Origin: Paracoccus aestuariivivens
GTDB taxonomy: Bacteria; Pseudomonadota; Alphaproteobacteria; Rhodobacterales; Rhodobacteraceae
DNA: 64,000 nucleotides
Assembly (NCBI RefSeq): GCF_009711225.1
Contig: NZ_WMIE01000001.1
Location: forward strand, 62,001-126,000
Direction of reading: 5' to 3'
Under the pieces are notes generated by a model. That model was not told the origin of the DNA, made no database searches, and saw only the letters and a list, made by a program, of their open reading frames with translations. A program made the translations under genes and the position numbers. Below, piece after piece: positions 36,561 through 46,713 of the stretch (its first letter is position 1; each line of letters begins with the position of its first letter).

Positions 36561-37535
36561 ATGCTGGACGTGAACGCGAAACCCACCGAGGAAATCGACC
36601 TGCGCGAGGTCTTTGGTCTCGACAGCGACATGAAGGTCAAGGGGTTCGCCGAGCGCACCTCTCGCGTCCCCGAGATCGACCCGACCTACAAGTTCGATCC
36701 CGACACCACGATGGCGATCCTTGCGGGCTTTGCATATAACCGCCGCGTGATGATCCAGGGCTATCACGGCACCGGTAAATCCACCCATATCGAGCAGATC
36801 GCGGCGCGCCTGAACTGGCCCTGCGTGCGCGTCAACCTTGACAGCCATGTCAGCCGGATCGACCTGATCGGCAAGGATGCGATCAAGCTGGTCGATGGCA
36901 AGCAGGTCACCGTGTTCCACGAAGGCATCCTGCCCTGGGCGCTGCGCAACCCGACCGCGATCGTCTTCGACGAATATGACGCGGGCCGCGCCGATGTGAT
37001 GTTCGTGATCCAGCGCGTGCTGGAGGCCGACGGCAAGCTGACCCTTCTGGACCAGAACGAGGTCATCACGCCGAACCCGTATTTCCGCCTGTTCGCCACC
37101 GCGAACACCGTGGGTCTGGGCGACACGACCGGCCTTTATCACGGCACCCAGCAGATCAACCAAGGCCAGATGGACCGCTGGTCGCTGGTCTCGACGCTGA
37201 ACTATCTCAGCCACGACGCCGAGGCCGCCATCGTTCTGGCCAAGAACCCGACCTACAACACCGAGAAGGGCCGCAAGATCATCAACCAGATGGTGACCTT
37301 GGCCGACCTGACCCGCACCGCCTTCATGCAGGGCGATCTGTCCACTGTCATGTCTCCGCGTACGGTCATCGCATGGGCACAGAACGCCCGCATCTTCGGC
37401 GACAATGTGGGCTATGCCTTCCGCCTGACCTTCCTGAACAAATGCGACGAACTCGAACGCCAGACGGTCGCCGAGTTCTACCAGCGCCTGTTCGACGAGG
37501 AACTGCCCGAAAGCGCCGCCGTCAAAGCGGGCTAA
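36561..37535 (+). CDS. cobS: Cobaltochelatase ATPase subunit CobS
   Basis: 324 residues, AAA+ MoxR-like. Walker [10 protein letters not shown] is at 67-75, Walker [10 protein letters not shown] near 133, and a sensor ATANTVG follows. CobS drives the CobNST complex that inserts Co2+ into hydrogenobyrinate a,c-diamide in aerobic cobalamin synthesis. cobT follows after 71 nt, separated by a terminator-like hairpin. cobN is not in the window. Confidence 0.95.
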   Translation: MLDVNAKPTEEIDLREVFGLDSDMKVKGFAERTSRVPEIDPTYKFDPDTTMAILAGFAYNRRVMIQGYHGTGKSTHIEQIAARLNWPCVRVNLDSHVSRIDLIGKDAIKLVDGKQVTVFHEGILPWALRNPTAIVFDEYDAGRADVMFVIQRVLEADGKLTLLDQNEVITPNPYFRLFATANTVGLGDTTGLYHGTQQINQGQMDRWSLVSTLNYLSHDAEAAIVLAKNPTYNTEKGRKIINQMVTLADLTRTAFMQGDLSTVMSPRTVIAWAQNARIFGDNVGYAFRLTFLNKCDELERQTVAEFYQRLFDEELPESAAVKAG

Positions 37536-37551
37536 GGCCCTATGCATGACC

Positions 37552-37575
37552 AGAGGCGGGTCAGCCCGCCTCTTT
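37552..37575 (+). terminator. Intercistronic hairpin between cobS and cobT
   Basis: AGAGGCGGG (37552-37560) pairs perfectly with CCCGCCTCT (37565-37573) around TCAG, followed by TTC. It lies 17 nt after the cobS stop and 32 nt before cobT, so it may attenuate cobT or stabilise the cobS message. Confidence 0.5.
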
Positions 37576-37606
37576 CGACCAAGCTGCGCACTGTTGGGGT
37601 GACGAC

Positions 37607-39475
37607 ATGAAAAAATCCGACAACCCCGCCGATCCGTTCAAGAAGGCCCTGACCGAGGCGACCCGCGCCATGGCCGAGGATCACGAGTTGAACGTGACCT
37701 TCAGCGCCGATCCCTCGGGGGTTTCGGGCGATACCATGCGCCTGCCGCAGGTCAGCCGCCGCATGACCCGAGACGAGGTCCTGCTGGCGCGGGGCACGGC
37801 GGATGCGCTGGCGATGAAGCTGCGCCACCATGATGCCGCGACCCATGCAAAATACGTCCCCGCCGGTCCGATGGCGCGGGATCTGTATGAAGCTATGGAA
37901 ACCGCCCGCTGCGAGGCCCTTGGCGCGCGCGACATGCCGGGCGCATTGTCCAACATCGACGCGAAACTTGGTCAGGAAGCGGACCGCAAGGGTTACGGCC
38001 AGATCAAGGCTCCGGCGGATGCACCATTGGCGGTGGCTGCGGGCTATATCGTGCGGCAGGCCGCCACCGGTCGAGCCCTGCCCGCTTCGGCGCAGCATGT
38101 CGCCGATCTGTGGCGTCCCTTCGTCGAGGAACAGGCAGGCTCGGATCTGGATCAGGTCGGCAAGGTTCTGGCCGATCAGGCCGCATTCGCGCGGCTCGCC
38201 CGCAAGGTGATCGCGGATCTGGGCTATGGCGACCAGCTGGGCGAAGACCCCGACGAGCCGCAGGAAGACGAAGCGCAGGAAAACGCCGAGCAGGACGAGG
38301 AATCCGGCGACAACCAGTCCCGCGACCAGTCCGAGGACGAAGAGGCCGAGGCCAGCCCCGAGCGCACGCAGGAGCAGACGCAGGACGAGCGTCAGGCTCA
38401 GGTCAGCATGGACGACCAGTCCGACGAGGAAATGGCCGATGAAGCCGAGATGTCCGAGGCGGAATCTCCGCCCGACATTCCGCCCGCCGTCAGCGATGCC
38501 AATCCCGATTACAAGGTCTACGCGCAGGAATTCGACGAAGAGATCCGCGCCGAGGATCTGGCCGACCCCGCCGAGCTGGAACGGCTTCGCGCCTATCTGG
38601 ACAAGCAGCTTGAACCCCTGCGCGGCGCGGTATCGCGGCTGGCGAACAAGTTGCAGCGGCGTCTTCAGGCGCAGCAGAACCGCAGCTGGGAATTCGACAA
38701 GGAAGAGGGCGTTCTGGATGCCGGACGCCTTGCCCGCGTCGTGGCGAACCCGACCACGCCTTTGTCGTTCAAGGTCGAGAAGGACACCGAGTTCCGCGAC
38801 ACGGTCGTGACGCTTCTACTGGACAATTCCGGCTCGATGCGGGGACGCCCGATTTCCATCGCCGCGATCTGCGCCGATGTTCTGGCCCGCACGCTGGAGC
38901 GTAGCCAAGTCAAGGTCGAGATCCTTGGCTTCACGACCCGCGCGTGGAAGGGCGGCCAAAGCCGCGAGAAATGGCTGACCGAGGGCCGTCCGGCCCAGCC
39001 CGGACGGCTGAACGACCTGCGCCACATCATCTACAAATCCGCCGATGCGCCGTGGCGGCGGGTGCGGCCGAACCTTGGCCTGATGATGAAAGAGGGCCTG
39101 CTCAAGGAAAACATCGACGGCGAGGCGCTGGAATGGGCTCATCGTCGTCTCGCCCGCCGCCCCGAGGCGCGGCGCATCCTGATGGTGATCTCGGACGGCG
39201 CGCCGGTCGATGACAGCACCCTGTCGGTGAACCCCGCGAACTATCTGGAAAAGCATCTGCGCGACGTCATCGCCATGATCGAGAAACGCAAGCAGGTGGA
39301 ACTGCTGGCCATCGGCATCGGCCACGACGTCACCCGCTATTACCAGCGCGCCGTCACCATCACCGACGCCGAGCAACTGGCCGGTGCGATCACCGAGCAA
39401 CTGGCCGCCCTGTTCGAGGCCGACCCGCGCAAACGGGCGCGCGTGCTGGGCATGAACGCGATGCGGCGGGGCTAA
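37607..39475 (+). CDS. cobT: Cobaltochelatase subunit CobT
   Basis: 622 residues. A helical N-terminal part is followed by a very acidic low-complexity linker (about residues 208-291, rich in Glu/Asp/Gln) and a C-terminal VWA domain whose MIDAS motif DNSGSMRG is near residue 404. It forms the chaperone-like CobST ring that couples ATP hydrolysis to cobalt insertion by CobN. Acidic linker and VWA are typical of CobT and of BchD in magnesium chelatase. Confidence 0.95.
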   Translation: MKKSDNPADPFKKALTEATRAMAEDHELNVTFSADPSGVSGDTMRLPQVSRRMTRDEVLLARGTADALAMKLRHHDAATHAKYVPAGPMARDLYEAMETARCEALGARDMPGALSNIDAKLGQEADRKGYGQIKAPADAPLAVAAGYIVRQAATGRALPASAQHVADLWRPFVEEQAGSDLDQVGKVLADQAAFARLARKVIADLGYGDQLGEDPDEPQEDEAQENAEQDEESGDNQSRDQSEDEEAEASPERTQEQTQDERQAQVSMDDQSDEEMADEAEMSEAESPPDIPPAVSDANPDYKVYAQEFDEEIRAEDLADPAELERLRAYLDKQLEPLRGAVSRLANKLQRRLQAQQNRSWEFDKEEGVLDAGRLARVVANPTTPLSFKVEKDTEFRDTVVTLLLDNSGSMRGRPISIAAICADVLARTLERSQVKVEILGFTTRAWKGGQSREKWLTEGRPAQPGRLNDLRHIIYKSADAPWRRVRPNLGLMMKEGLLKENIDGEALEWAHRRLARRPEARRILMVISDGAPVDDSTLSVNPANYLEKHLRDVIAMIEKRKQVELLAIGIGHDVTRYYQRAVTITDAEQLAGAITEQLAALFEADPRKRARVLGMNAMRRG

Positions 39476-39642
39476 CGGGACGTCACTCGGTTCCCGTTCC
39501 GGCGGGATCGCTTGATTTGCCAAGCCCCGTCATGCCACCACTGCCAGCAGGCAGACATCCCTGCTTGCAGGGTCATGACATGCTGCGAACCTATCGCGGC
39601 AGTCCGAATGAACTACCCGAGAACAAGAACAAGAGGCGACCT

Positions 39643-41460
39643 ATGTTCCAGAGTTTCGAGAGCCACTCGAACCCCGCGCAGCACATTCCGCGACTGGCGG
39701 CATTGCGGGGCGAACTGGCCTCGCGCGGGCTTGACGGCTTCATCGTTCCGCGCGCGGACGCGCATCAAAGCGAATATGTCAGCCCGCGCGACGCGCGTCT
39801 GGGCTGGCTGACCGGATTTACCGGCAGCGCGGGCTTTGCCGTCGTGACGCCAGAGCGCGCCGGTGTGTTCATCGACGGACGTTACCGCGTACAAGTCAAA
39901 GCCGAAATCGCGCTGGATCATTTCACCCCTGTCCCATGGCCCGAGGTCAAGGCCGCCGTATGGCTGCGCGAGGCTTTGCCGCAAGGCGGGCGCATCGGTT
40001 ACGATCCGTGGCTGCACACCCGTCGCGAGATCCGCGAACTGGAAAAGGGATTGGCAGGATCGGGTCTGGCGCTAATAGCGCAGGACACCAACCCGCTGGA
40101 CAAGATCTGGACCGATCAGCCCGAGGCTCCGGTGGGTCGGGTACGGCTATGGCCCGACGACATCGCAGGCGAGACCTCGGCGCAGAAACGGGGCCGGATC
40201 AGCGCCAAGCTGCGCGATGCCAAGGCGCAGGCCGCCGTGCTGACGCTGCCCGATTCGATCTCGTGGCTGCTCAATATCCGCGGCGCGGATGTGCAGAAGA
40301 ACCCCGTCGTTCTGGCCTTTGCCATTATCGAACATGACGGCCATGTCGCGGTCTTCACCGATCCGGCGAAATTCTCGCCCGAGGTGCGTCAGGCGCTTGG
40401 CAACGAGGTCTCGATCCTGCCGCTGGTGGCGCTGACCCCCGCGCTGACCAATCTGGCGGGTCCGGTCGTCGTCGATCCGGGCAGCGCGCCCGATCAGGTC
40501 TTCAGCCTGATCGAAAGCATGGACACGCTGATCGACGAAAGCCTTGATCCGGTCATCATGCCGAAAGCCACCAAGAACGCCGCCGAGATCGCGGGCATGC
40601 GGGCGGCGCATCTGCGCGACGGCGCTGCTGTCGCGGAACTGCTGTGCTGGCTGGAGGCGCGCGCGCCGCTGCTGGAAACCGAGCCCCTTACCGAGATCGG
40701 CATTGCCCGCAAGCTGGAGGAACTGCGCAGCGCGCGCGGCATTCTGGATATCAGCTTCGACACGATCCTTGGCTCGGGGCCGAATGGCGCGATCAACCAC
40801 TACCGCGTCACCGAAGCCACCGACCGCCGCATCCTGCCGCGCGACATCGTCCTGATCGATTCCGGCGGGCAATATGATGACGGCACGACCGATATCACCC
40901 GCACCCTGCCGATGGGCGATTTCGATCCGGCAATCCGCAGACCCTATACCCGCGTGCTGCAGGGCATGATCGCGATCTCGCGCGCCCGGTTCCCGCGTGG
41001 CGTCGCGGGGGCACATCTGGACGCGCTGGCCCGTGCGCCCCTGTGGATGGAGGGCATGGATTACGATCACGGCACGGGCCATGGCGTCGGCGCGGGCCTG
41101 TCGGTGCATGAAGGACCGGTGCGGATCTCGCGCGTGTCGGAAATCCCGTTGCAGCCGGGTATGATCCTGTCGAACGAGCCGGGTTACTACCGCGAGGGCG
41201 AATACGGCATCCGGATCGAGAACCTGATCGTCATCGAACCGGCCCATAGTCCCGATGGCCGTGACATGCTGGGTTTCGAGACGCTGACCTTCTGCCCGAT
41301 CGACACCCGCCTGATCGATCCGGCGCTGATGTCATCCGATGAGATCGCGTGGCTCGACGCCTATCACGCCAAGGTCCGCGAATTGATCGGACCGCTGGTG
41401 GCCGAAGATGTACGCGACTGGCTGATTGCCGCGACGCGGCCTTTGGGTGCCGCGGCTTAA
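39643..41460 (+). CDS. Xaa-Pro aminopeptidase P (M24B family)
   Basis: 605 residues, the three-domain aminopeptidase P form: two creatinase-like N-terminal domains (LRGELASRGLDGFIVPRADAHQSEYV), then the M24 catalytic domain and a short C-terminal extension. Metal ligands: DSGG and TTDITRT (Asp pair), GTGHGVG (His), and the Glu pair in SNEPGYYREG and IRIENL. It removes N-terminal residues before proline and is cytosolic. AAGAGG precedes the ATG at 39643; a longer upstream frame is not supported. Confidence 0.92.
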   Translation: MFQSFESHSNPAQHIPRLAALRGELASRGLDGFIVPRADAHQSEYVSPRDARLGWLTGFTGSAGFAVVTPERAGVFIDGRYRVQVKAEIALDHFTPVPWPEVKAAVWLREALPQGGRIGYDPWLHTRREIRELEKGLAGSGLALIAQDTNPLDKIWTDQPEAPVGRVRLWPDDIAGETSAQKRGRISAKLRDAKAQAAVLTLPDSISWLLNIRGADVQKNPVVLAFAIIEHDGHVAVFTDPAKFSPEVRQALGNEVSILPLVALTPALTNLAGPVVVDPGSAPDQVFSLIESMDTLIDESLDPVIMPKATKNAAEIAGMRAAHLRDGAAVAELLCWLEARAPLLETEPLTEIGIARKLEELRSARGILDISFDTILGSGPNGAINHYRVTEATDRRILPRDIVLIDSGGQYDDGTTDITRTLPMGDFDPAIRRPYTRVLQGMIAISRARFPRGVAGAHLDALARAPLWMEGMDYDHGTGHGVGAGLSVHEGPVRISRVSEIPLQPGMILSNEPGYYREGEYGIRIENLIVIEPAHSPDGRDMLGFETLTFCPIDTRLIDPALMSSDEIAWLDAYHAKVRELIGPLVAEDVRDWLIAATRPLGAAA

Positions 41461-41475
41461 GGTCAGCACCGCAAG

Positions 41476-41504
41476 AAAAAGGGGCGCGGCCAAGGTCGCG
41501 CCCC
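41476..41504 (-). terminator. Intrinsic terminator of the DUF475 gene
   Basis: GGGGCGCG (41481-41488) pairs with CGCGCCCC (41497-41504). AAAAA at 41476-41480 becomes a U5 tract right after the stem on the minus strand, 5 nt downstream of the DUF475 stop. Confidence 0.85.
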
Positions 41505-41508
41505 TGCA

Positions 41509-42573
41509 TCATTCGGCGCCAGCCTCGATCCGGTCGGGATGGCGGCGGCGCCAGGACAGCGAGTTCACAAAGGCCACGGCGATGAAGCAGGCGCCCAGCA
41601 GGCCGGTGACCATTTCGGGAATGTGATACAACGTCTGGACGAACATGATGATCGACAGCACGAAAATCGACCAGAAGGCCCCGTGTTCAAGGTAACGGAA
41701 CTGCGCCAGCGTGCCTTTTTCGACCAGCATCACCGTCATCGAGCGCACATACATCGCACCGATCCCCAGCCCGATGGCGATCAGGAACAGGTTCTGCGTC
41801 AGGGCGAAGGCTCCGATCACACCGTCGAAGCTGAAGGATGCGTCGAGTACCTCCAGATACAGGAACGCGCCCAGCCCGCCTCGGGCCATGTCGCCGGTGC
41901 TTGGCCCACCGCCCCAGCGGTCCAGCACCTGACCCAGCGCCTCGACCAGAAGATAGGTGATGACGCCCCATGTCGCGGCGACGATGAAGCGGTGTTCTTT
42001 GCCGTCGGGCAGGAAATGCAGGACGATCATCATGCAGACAAGGACAAAACCGACCTCCATGCCGCGGATCTCGCCGATCTTGCGCAGGGCGGATTCGACG
42101 CCTGCGATCCAGTCGACATCCTTGCTTTGGTCGAAGAAGTAGTTCAGCGCGACCAGCATCAGGAACGCGCCGCCGAAGCCCGCGATGGGCAGATGCGCCT
42201 CATGGATGATGCGGGCGTATTCGACCGGCTGGGTCGCGGCAAGACGGACGGCCTCGACGGGGTTCAGGCGGGCCGCGATGACCACCACCAGCAGCGGGAA
42301 GATCACCCGCATCCCGAAGACCGCGATGACGATGCCCCAAGTCAGAAAGCGGCGCTGCCATAGCGGCGTCATCTGCTTGAGTTTGTTCGCGTTGACGATC
42401 GCATTGTCGAAGCTGAGCGAGATTTCCAGCACCGCAAGCACAGCAGCGATCAAGAAGAATGACAAGGTTCCCGAGCCCGTGCCGGAATACTGCCAGCCGA
42501 TGAGCCCCGCCAAGGCGAGTCCGATGGCCGTCACGGCAAAGGGCCAGATCATGTAACGAAGGGTGGAGTTCAT
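41509..42573 (-). CDS. DUF475/TerC-like integral membrane protein
   Basis: 354 residues with about nine membrane helices. The TerC-like hallmarks are LEISLSFDNAIVNANKLK in the first half and LEVLDASFSFDGVIGAFALTQNLFLIAIGLGIGAMYVRSMTV in the second, each placing an Asp in a membrane-facing SFD motif. TerC-family proteins have been linked to metal (notably Mn) export and tellurite resistance; the substrate of DUF475 is not established. Divergent from the DUF1045 gene. Confidence 0.88.
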   Translation of the reverse strand: MNSTLRYMIWPFAVTAIGLALAGLIGWQYSGTGSGTLSFFLIAAVLAVLEISLSFDNAIVNANKLKQMTPLWQRRFLTWGIVIAVFGMRVIFPLLVVVIAARLNPVEAVRLAATQPVEYARIIHEAHLPIAGFGGAFLMLVALNYFFDQSKDVDWIAGVESALRKIGEIRGMEVGFVLVCMMIVLHFLPDGKEHRFIVAATWGVITYLLVEALGQVLDRWGGGPSTGDMARGGLGAFLYLEVLDASFSFDGVIGAFALTQNLFLIAIGLGIGAMYVRSMTVMLVEKGTLAQFRYLEHGAFWSIFVLSIIMFVQTLYHIPEMVTGLLGACFIAVAFVNSLSWRRRHPDRIEAGAE

Positions 42574-42673
42574 CCTGCGTCCCCGATTGTGGACATGCCC
42601 TAGCAGCCATAAGCTTGCCGGACCGCACGGGCAACCCCGCGCCGCTCACGACCCCGCGCGATCAGGAGAAAAG

Positions 42674-43354
42674 ATGACCCACGCCAGATTTGCGATCTAT
42701 CACCTGCCGGATGGCGCTTTGGGCGATCTGGGCAGCGCATGGCTGGGATGGGATGCCCGCACCGGCACGGTTCCCGACCGCCCCGAGATCGCGGGGCTTC
42801 CGGCGGCGGCCACCAGCCTGACCTCGATCCCGATGCGCTACGGCTTCCATGCCACGCTGAAAGCGCCGTTCCGGCTGGCCGAAGGGCATTCGGTCGAGGA
42901 TCTCGCGCGGCGGACGGAACTGGTCTGCGACCGGCTTGCCCCGTTCGAGATGGACTTGGACATGCATTGCGACTGGGGATTCGTCATGCTGCGTCCACGC
43001 CAGCAATCGCCTGCGCTGACCGCATTGGAGCAAGCGCTGGTCACCCGTCTGGACGATCTGCGCGCGCCGCTGCTGCCCGAGGACCGCGCGCGGCGCAGGC
43101 CCGACCAACTGCCCGAAAAGGCCCGCGCCCATCTGGACAACTGGGGCTATCCCTTTGTTCTGGACCTGTTCAATTACCACCTGACCCTGTCGAACGGCCT
43201 GCCCGCCCCCGAAGCGCAAGCCGTACAGGACGCCCTTGCCCCCGTCTTCGCGCCGCTGATCGAGGTCCCGATGCAGGTGCGCTCGGTCGCGTTGGTCGGC
43301 GAGGCGGACGACGGCAGATTGCAGCTTATCCGCGACATTCCCTTGCGTGGCTGA
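42674..43354 (+). CDS. DUF1045 protein, phosphonate-associated 2H phosphodiesterase
   Basis: 226 residues. Two HxT motifs mark the 2H phosphoesterase fold: HAT at 59-61 (YGFHATLKAPF) and HLT at 169-171 (FNYHLTLSN). DUF1045 proteins are recurrent partners of phosphonate (C-P lyase) operons and are labelled putative phosphonate metabolism proteins. By analogy with 2H enzymes it may open a cyclic ribose phosphate. Here its only partner is the PhnM-like gene 66 nt downstream. AGGAGA fixes the start. Confidence 0.85.
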   Translation: MTHARFAIYHLPDGALGDLGSAWLGWDARTGTVPDRPEIAGLPAAATSLTSIPMRYGFHATLKAPFRLAEGHSVEDLARRTELVCDRLAPFEMDLDMHCDWGFVMLRPRQQSPALTALEQALVTRLDDLRAPLLPEDRARRRPDQLPEKARAHLDNWGYPFVLDLFNYHLTLSNGLPAPEAQAVQDALAPVFAPLIEVPMQVRSVALVGEADDGRLQLIRDIPLRG

Positions 43355-43420
43355 AGCCATGTCACGATGGTTTCACAACTTCAGGGCATGATTTGCTGGT
43401 AAATCTGGCCGGGAATGACC

Positions 43421-44533
43421 ATGCCGCTACTGCCTCCGCTTCGCCTTGTCGGCGCGACCATCCTGCGGGATGGGGAACTGCGCCAGCGCTCTGTCGCGAT
43501 CGCACGGGGCAAGATCAGCAAAGGGCCGTTGCCAGCGGTCGATCTTGACGGCTACCTGATCCTGCCCGGCATCATCGACCTGCTGCACCGCCCCCATCCC
43601 GTCCGGTCCGAGACCGCCCGACGCGCCGTCAGCGCGGGCATCACGACGGCGTGGCTTACTCCGGCATGGTCGTGGCAGGCCGCGCCGGATGCCCCGTGGC
43701 GCGACAAGGAAATCCTGCGCGGCATCCAACGCCCCGCCCTGCCCGACATGCGCCCCGCGATCAGCATCGAAAGCTACAGAACCGATTGCACGCAACGCCT
43801 GATCGATCTGGCCCGCGATTTCCGCATCGAACTGGCATGGTTCGAAAGCAGCTTCGCCCGCCTGCAAGATCTGCGCCAGCACGATCCGCATGGCTTCACC
43901 CACGAGTCATTGCGGCAGGGCCTGTCCTGCGACGAGCTGGCTCCGGCGCTGGACAGCGCCGCCGAGCGGCGCCGCGAAGTGCCGCGCCACCTGTGCCGTC
44001 TGGCCGAAGCCTTTGACGAACTCGGCATCCGCTATGGCAGCATCGGCGATACCGGCGGAGCGATGCGCGAAACCCATTCCATGATCGGCGCGGGACTTGC
44101 CGCCTGTCCCGCCGCACATTCGGCCGCCGCAGCCGCGCGCGCGATGGGTGATCCGGTCCTGCTTGCGGCCTCTGACGAGGACCGGATGCGCGATCTGCTG
44201 CGCAGCGGTCTGGGCGATGCAGTCGTGTCGGACGGAGCGCCCGAAAGGATCGTGCCGCTGGCCCTGTCGCTGGCCGGATCGGATCTGGCCGGACTGCCCC
44301 GCATCTGGGCCATGCTCTCGACCCGTCCGGCCGAGATCATGCGTCTGGCCGATCGCGGACGGCTGGATCACGGCTGCCGCGCGGATCTGGCGATCATCTC
44401 GCCGGAAACGGGTCGGCTCGAGGCCACGATCAGCGCCGGACATCTGGCCTATCTGTCGGGCGACGCCCGTCGCCGTTTTGCCGAGGCGGGCGTGCTGCCG
44501 GTTTCCGAAGGCCGCGCCATCGCCGCCGAATAG
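43421..44533 (+). CDS. PhnM-like amidohydrolase paralogue with degenerate metal site
   Basis: 370 residues, alignable with the PhnM at 6298 over the whole length. The shared frame includes GYLILPGIIDL, SAGITT, VVSDGAPERI (Asp271 for PhnM Asp307) and the C-terminal TRPAEIMRLADRGRLDHGCRADL. However ELHTDN is replaced by LLHRPH (H56, H59), LHLRAE by SIESYR, the MDHTPG block by FESSFA and SHDDT by SIGDT. Most putative metal ligands are therefore lost. It may be a pseudoenzyme or bind another substrate. GGGA suits the ATG at 43421 better than 43415. Confidence 0.75.
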   Translation: MPLLPPLRLVGATILRDGELRQRSVAIARGKISKGPLPAVDLDGYLILPGIIDLLHRPHPVRSETARRAVSAGITTAWLTPAWSWQAAPDAPWRDKEILRGIQRPALPDMRPAISIESYRTDCTQRLIDLARDFRIELAWFESSFARLQDLRQHDPHGFTHESLRQGLSCDELAPALDSAAERRREVPRHLCRLAEAFDELGIRYGSIGDTGGAMRETHSMIGAGLAACPAAHSAAAAARAMGDPVLLAASDEDRMRDLLRSGLGDAVVSDGAPERIVPLALSLAGSDLAGLPRIWAMLSTRPAEIMRLADRGRLDHGCRADLAIISPETGRLEATISAGHLAYLSGDARRRFAEAGVLPVSEGRAIAAE

Positions 44534-44536
44534 GGC

Positions 44537-45763
44537 CTAGGCGCGGACCAGAACGGCCAGATCGGCGACATTCGTCCCCGTCGCGCCCGTCACCACCAGC
44601 GCCCCGCCTGCCCCTAGCGCCGGAGTCGAGTCGTTGCGCGACAGCGCCTCGACCGGATCGGTTCCGGCGGCACGGATCGCCTCGGGCGTCTGCGGCCCGA
44701 CCAGCCCGCCCGCCGCTTCGCCCGGACCGTCGCGGCCATCGCTGCCCACCGAGGCGAAGGCCCAGTCGAAATCGACCGGACTCGATTCGGTCAGCAAAGC
44801 CAGTCGCAATGCCAGTTCCTGATTGCGCCCGCCCATCCCGTTGCCGACCAGCCGCACCGTGGTTTCGCCGCCAAAGGCCAGCGCCTGCCCGGGTTGCAGA
44901 TCGCGGGCCAAAGCCCAGATCGTTCGCGCGCAATCCTGCACGTCGCCCTCCAGCGGGACCGGCGCGGCATCCGCACCCGCCGCAACCATCGCGGCGACCG
45001 AAATCCCGTTCGAGCCGACCAGAATATTGCGCGCGGGTGGCAGCGGTTGCGTATCATCGGGCCGCGACAGCGCAACGCGCGCGCTGTCCGGCATCCACTC
45101 CCAGATCCCCAGTTCCTTGGCCAATGCCTCCGCCATCGCCCGCGTCCCGACCGGCGCGACCGTCGGCCCCGAGGCGATGACCCGCAAATCATCCCCCGGC
45201 ACATCCGACAGGATCAGCGCCGTGACCGGCGCTTGCGACAAGCGCAGCCAACCACCGCCCTTAAGCCGCGACAGCCCCTGCCGGATCAGGTTCACCTGCG
45301 AAATATCCGCGCCCGAACCCAGCAGAAGCGCGTTGACCGCCTGCTTGTCGGCCAGCGTCATCCCCTCGGCAGGCGCGGGCAGCATCGCCGACCCCCCGCC
45401 CGAAATCAGCGCCAGAACACGGTCCTGCGGGCGGGTCGAGCGAAGCAGCCGCACGACCTCGTCCGCCGCCGCAGCGCCTTCGGCATCGGGTTGCGGATGG
45501 CCCGCCCGCATCACGCGCGCGCCCTCGAGCGGCGCGTCGTTTCCGGCATTCGTCACCACCAGCACCTGCGCGGCAGGCAAGGCGGCAAGCGCGGCCTCGG
45601 CCATGGCGCGGGCCGCCTTGCCCAGCGCAATGATCTGCCAATGCCCGCCTGCAGCGGGCGGATCGGCCAGAACCTCGGCCATGCCACGCTGGACGGCGGC
45701 GGCGGGATCGGCAGCGGCAATGCCCGCGCGGATCAGCGCCATCGCGCGCTCGGCGGGCAGCAT
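44537..45763 (-). CDS. Type 2 glycerate kinase (MOFRL family)
   Basis: 408 residues: an N-terminal GckA/TtuD domain with IALGKAARAMAEAAL and LALISGGGSAMLPAPAEGMTLADK, then a C-terminal MOFRL domain (ALAFGGETTVRLVGNGMGGRNQELALRLA, SVGSDGRDGP). It phosphorylates D-glycerate to 2-phosphoglycerate, linking glyoxylate, serine or tartronate metabolism to glycolysis. It is last in an operon, sharing one base with the hydroxyacid dehydrogenase stop (TGATG), so reductase and kinase form a two-step path. Confidence 0.92.
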   Translation of the reverse strand: MLPAERAMALIRAGIAAADPAAAVQRGMAEVLADPPAAGGHWQIIALGKAARAMAEAALAALPAAQVLVVTNAGNDAPLEGARVMRAGHPQPDAEGAAAADEVVRLLRSTRPQDRVLALISGGGSAMLPAPAEGMTLADKQAVNALLLGSGADISQVNLIRQGLSRLKGGGWLRLSQAPVTALILSDVPGDDLRVIASGPTVAPVGTRAMAEALAKELGIWEWMPDSARVALSRPDDTQPLPPARNILVGSNGISVAAMVAAGADAAPVPLEGDVQDCARTIWALARDLQPGQALAFGGETTVRLVGNGMGGRNQELALRLALLTESSPVDFDWAFASVGSDGRDGPGEAAGGLVGPQTPEAIRAAGTDPVEALSRNDSTPALGAGGALVVTGATGTNVADLAVLVRA

Positions 45764-46713
45764 CAGTTCACCTGATCGGGCAGCGGACGGCCTTCGGAAA
45801 AGGCGACCAGATTGTTCAGCGCGCGCATGGCCATGGCGGTGCGGACGGCCTCTGCGGCGGTGCCCAGATGCGGCAGCAAGGTCACGTTCTCCATCGCGCA
45901 AAGCTCGGGCGAGACCTGCGGTTCACGCTCGTAAACATCCAGCCCCGCTCCGGCGATCCGGCCCTGCTGCAAGGCCGCGACCAAGGCCGCCTCGTCCACG
46001 ACATCGCCCCGCGCGATGTTGATCAGGATCGAATCCGGCCCCAGTTGGTCCAGTTCGGTCCCGCCGATCAAATGCCGCGTCGCCGCGCCCCCCGGCACCG
46101 CAATCACCGCGAAATCCGAGCCGCGCAGCAATTCGCCAAGGCTTTCGACCTGCCGCGCGGGGAAATCCAGCGCCGAAACGGTCGAACGGTTATGGAACAG
46201 TACCTCCATCCCGAAGCCGAAATGGCAGCGGCGCGCGATGGCCTTGCCGATCCGGCCCATGCCGATAATGCCGACCGTCGCGCCGGTGACATGCCGCCCC
46301 AGCAGTTGCGTCGGCTGCCAGCCGGTCCATTCGCCGCGCCTGAGCAAGCGCTCGCCCTCACCTGCCCGACGCGCCGTCATCAGGATCAGCGTCAAGGCGA
46401 TATCGGCGGTCGCCTCGGTCACGGCGTCCGGCGTGTTCGAGACCGAAATCCCCGCCCCGGTCGCCGCACCAATGTCGATGTGATTGTAACCCGCGCCGAA
46501 ATTCGCGATCAGCTTGCAGCGCAGATCGCCCTGAAACGCGTTGGCCGCGAAACGGTCGCCCAGCGTCGGCATGACCGCATCGAACTCCCGCATCGCCTTG
46601 GCGGCCTCGTCGGGGGTCAGGCCATCCTCGCGATCAAGGATCACCACCTCAAAGCGTTCGGACAGGGCCCGCTCGGCTTCGACCGTCATCCGGCGTGTCA
46701 CCAGCAGTTTCAT
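45763..46713 (-). CDS. D-2-hydroxyacid dehydrogenase (glyoxylate/hydroxypyruvate reductase)
   Basis: 316 residues. The Rossmann domain has GMGRIGKAIARR. Catalytic residues are Arg in NIARGDVVDE, Glu in DVYEREP and His in LLPHLGTAA. The sequence is close to GhrB/GRHPR-type enzymes that reduce glyoxylate or hydroxypyruvate with NAD(P)H. The downstream glycerate kinase supports D-glycerate as product. Start and stop overlap its neighbours by single bases (TGATG at both ends). Confidence 0.92.
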   Translation of the reverse strand: MKLLVTRRMTVEAERALSERFEVVILDREDGLTPDEAAKAMREFDAVMPTLGDRFAANAFQGDLRCKLIANFGAGYNHIDIGAATGAGISVSNTPDAVTEATADIALTLILMTARRAGEGERLLRRGEWTGWQPTQLLGRHVTGATVGIIGMGRIGKAIARRCHFGFGMEVLFHNRSTVSALDFPARQVESLGELLRGSDFAVIAVPGGAATRHLIGGTELDQLGPDSILINIARGDVVDEAALVAALQQGRIAGAGLDVYEREPQVSPELCAMENVTLLPHLGTAAEAVRTAMAMRALNNLVAFSEGRPLPDQVN

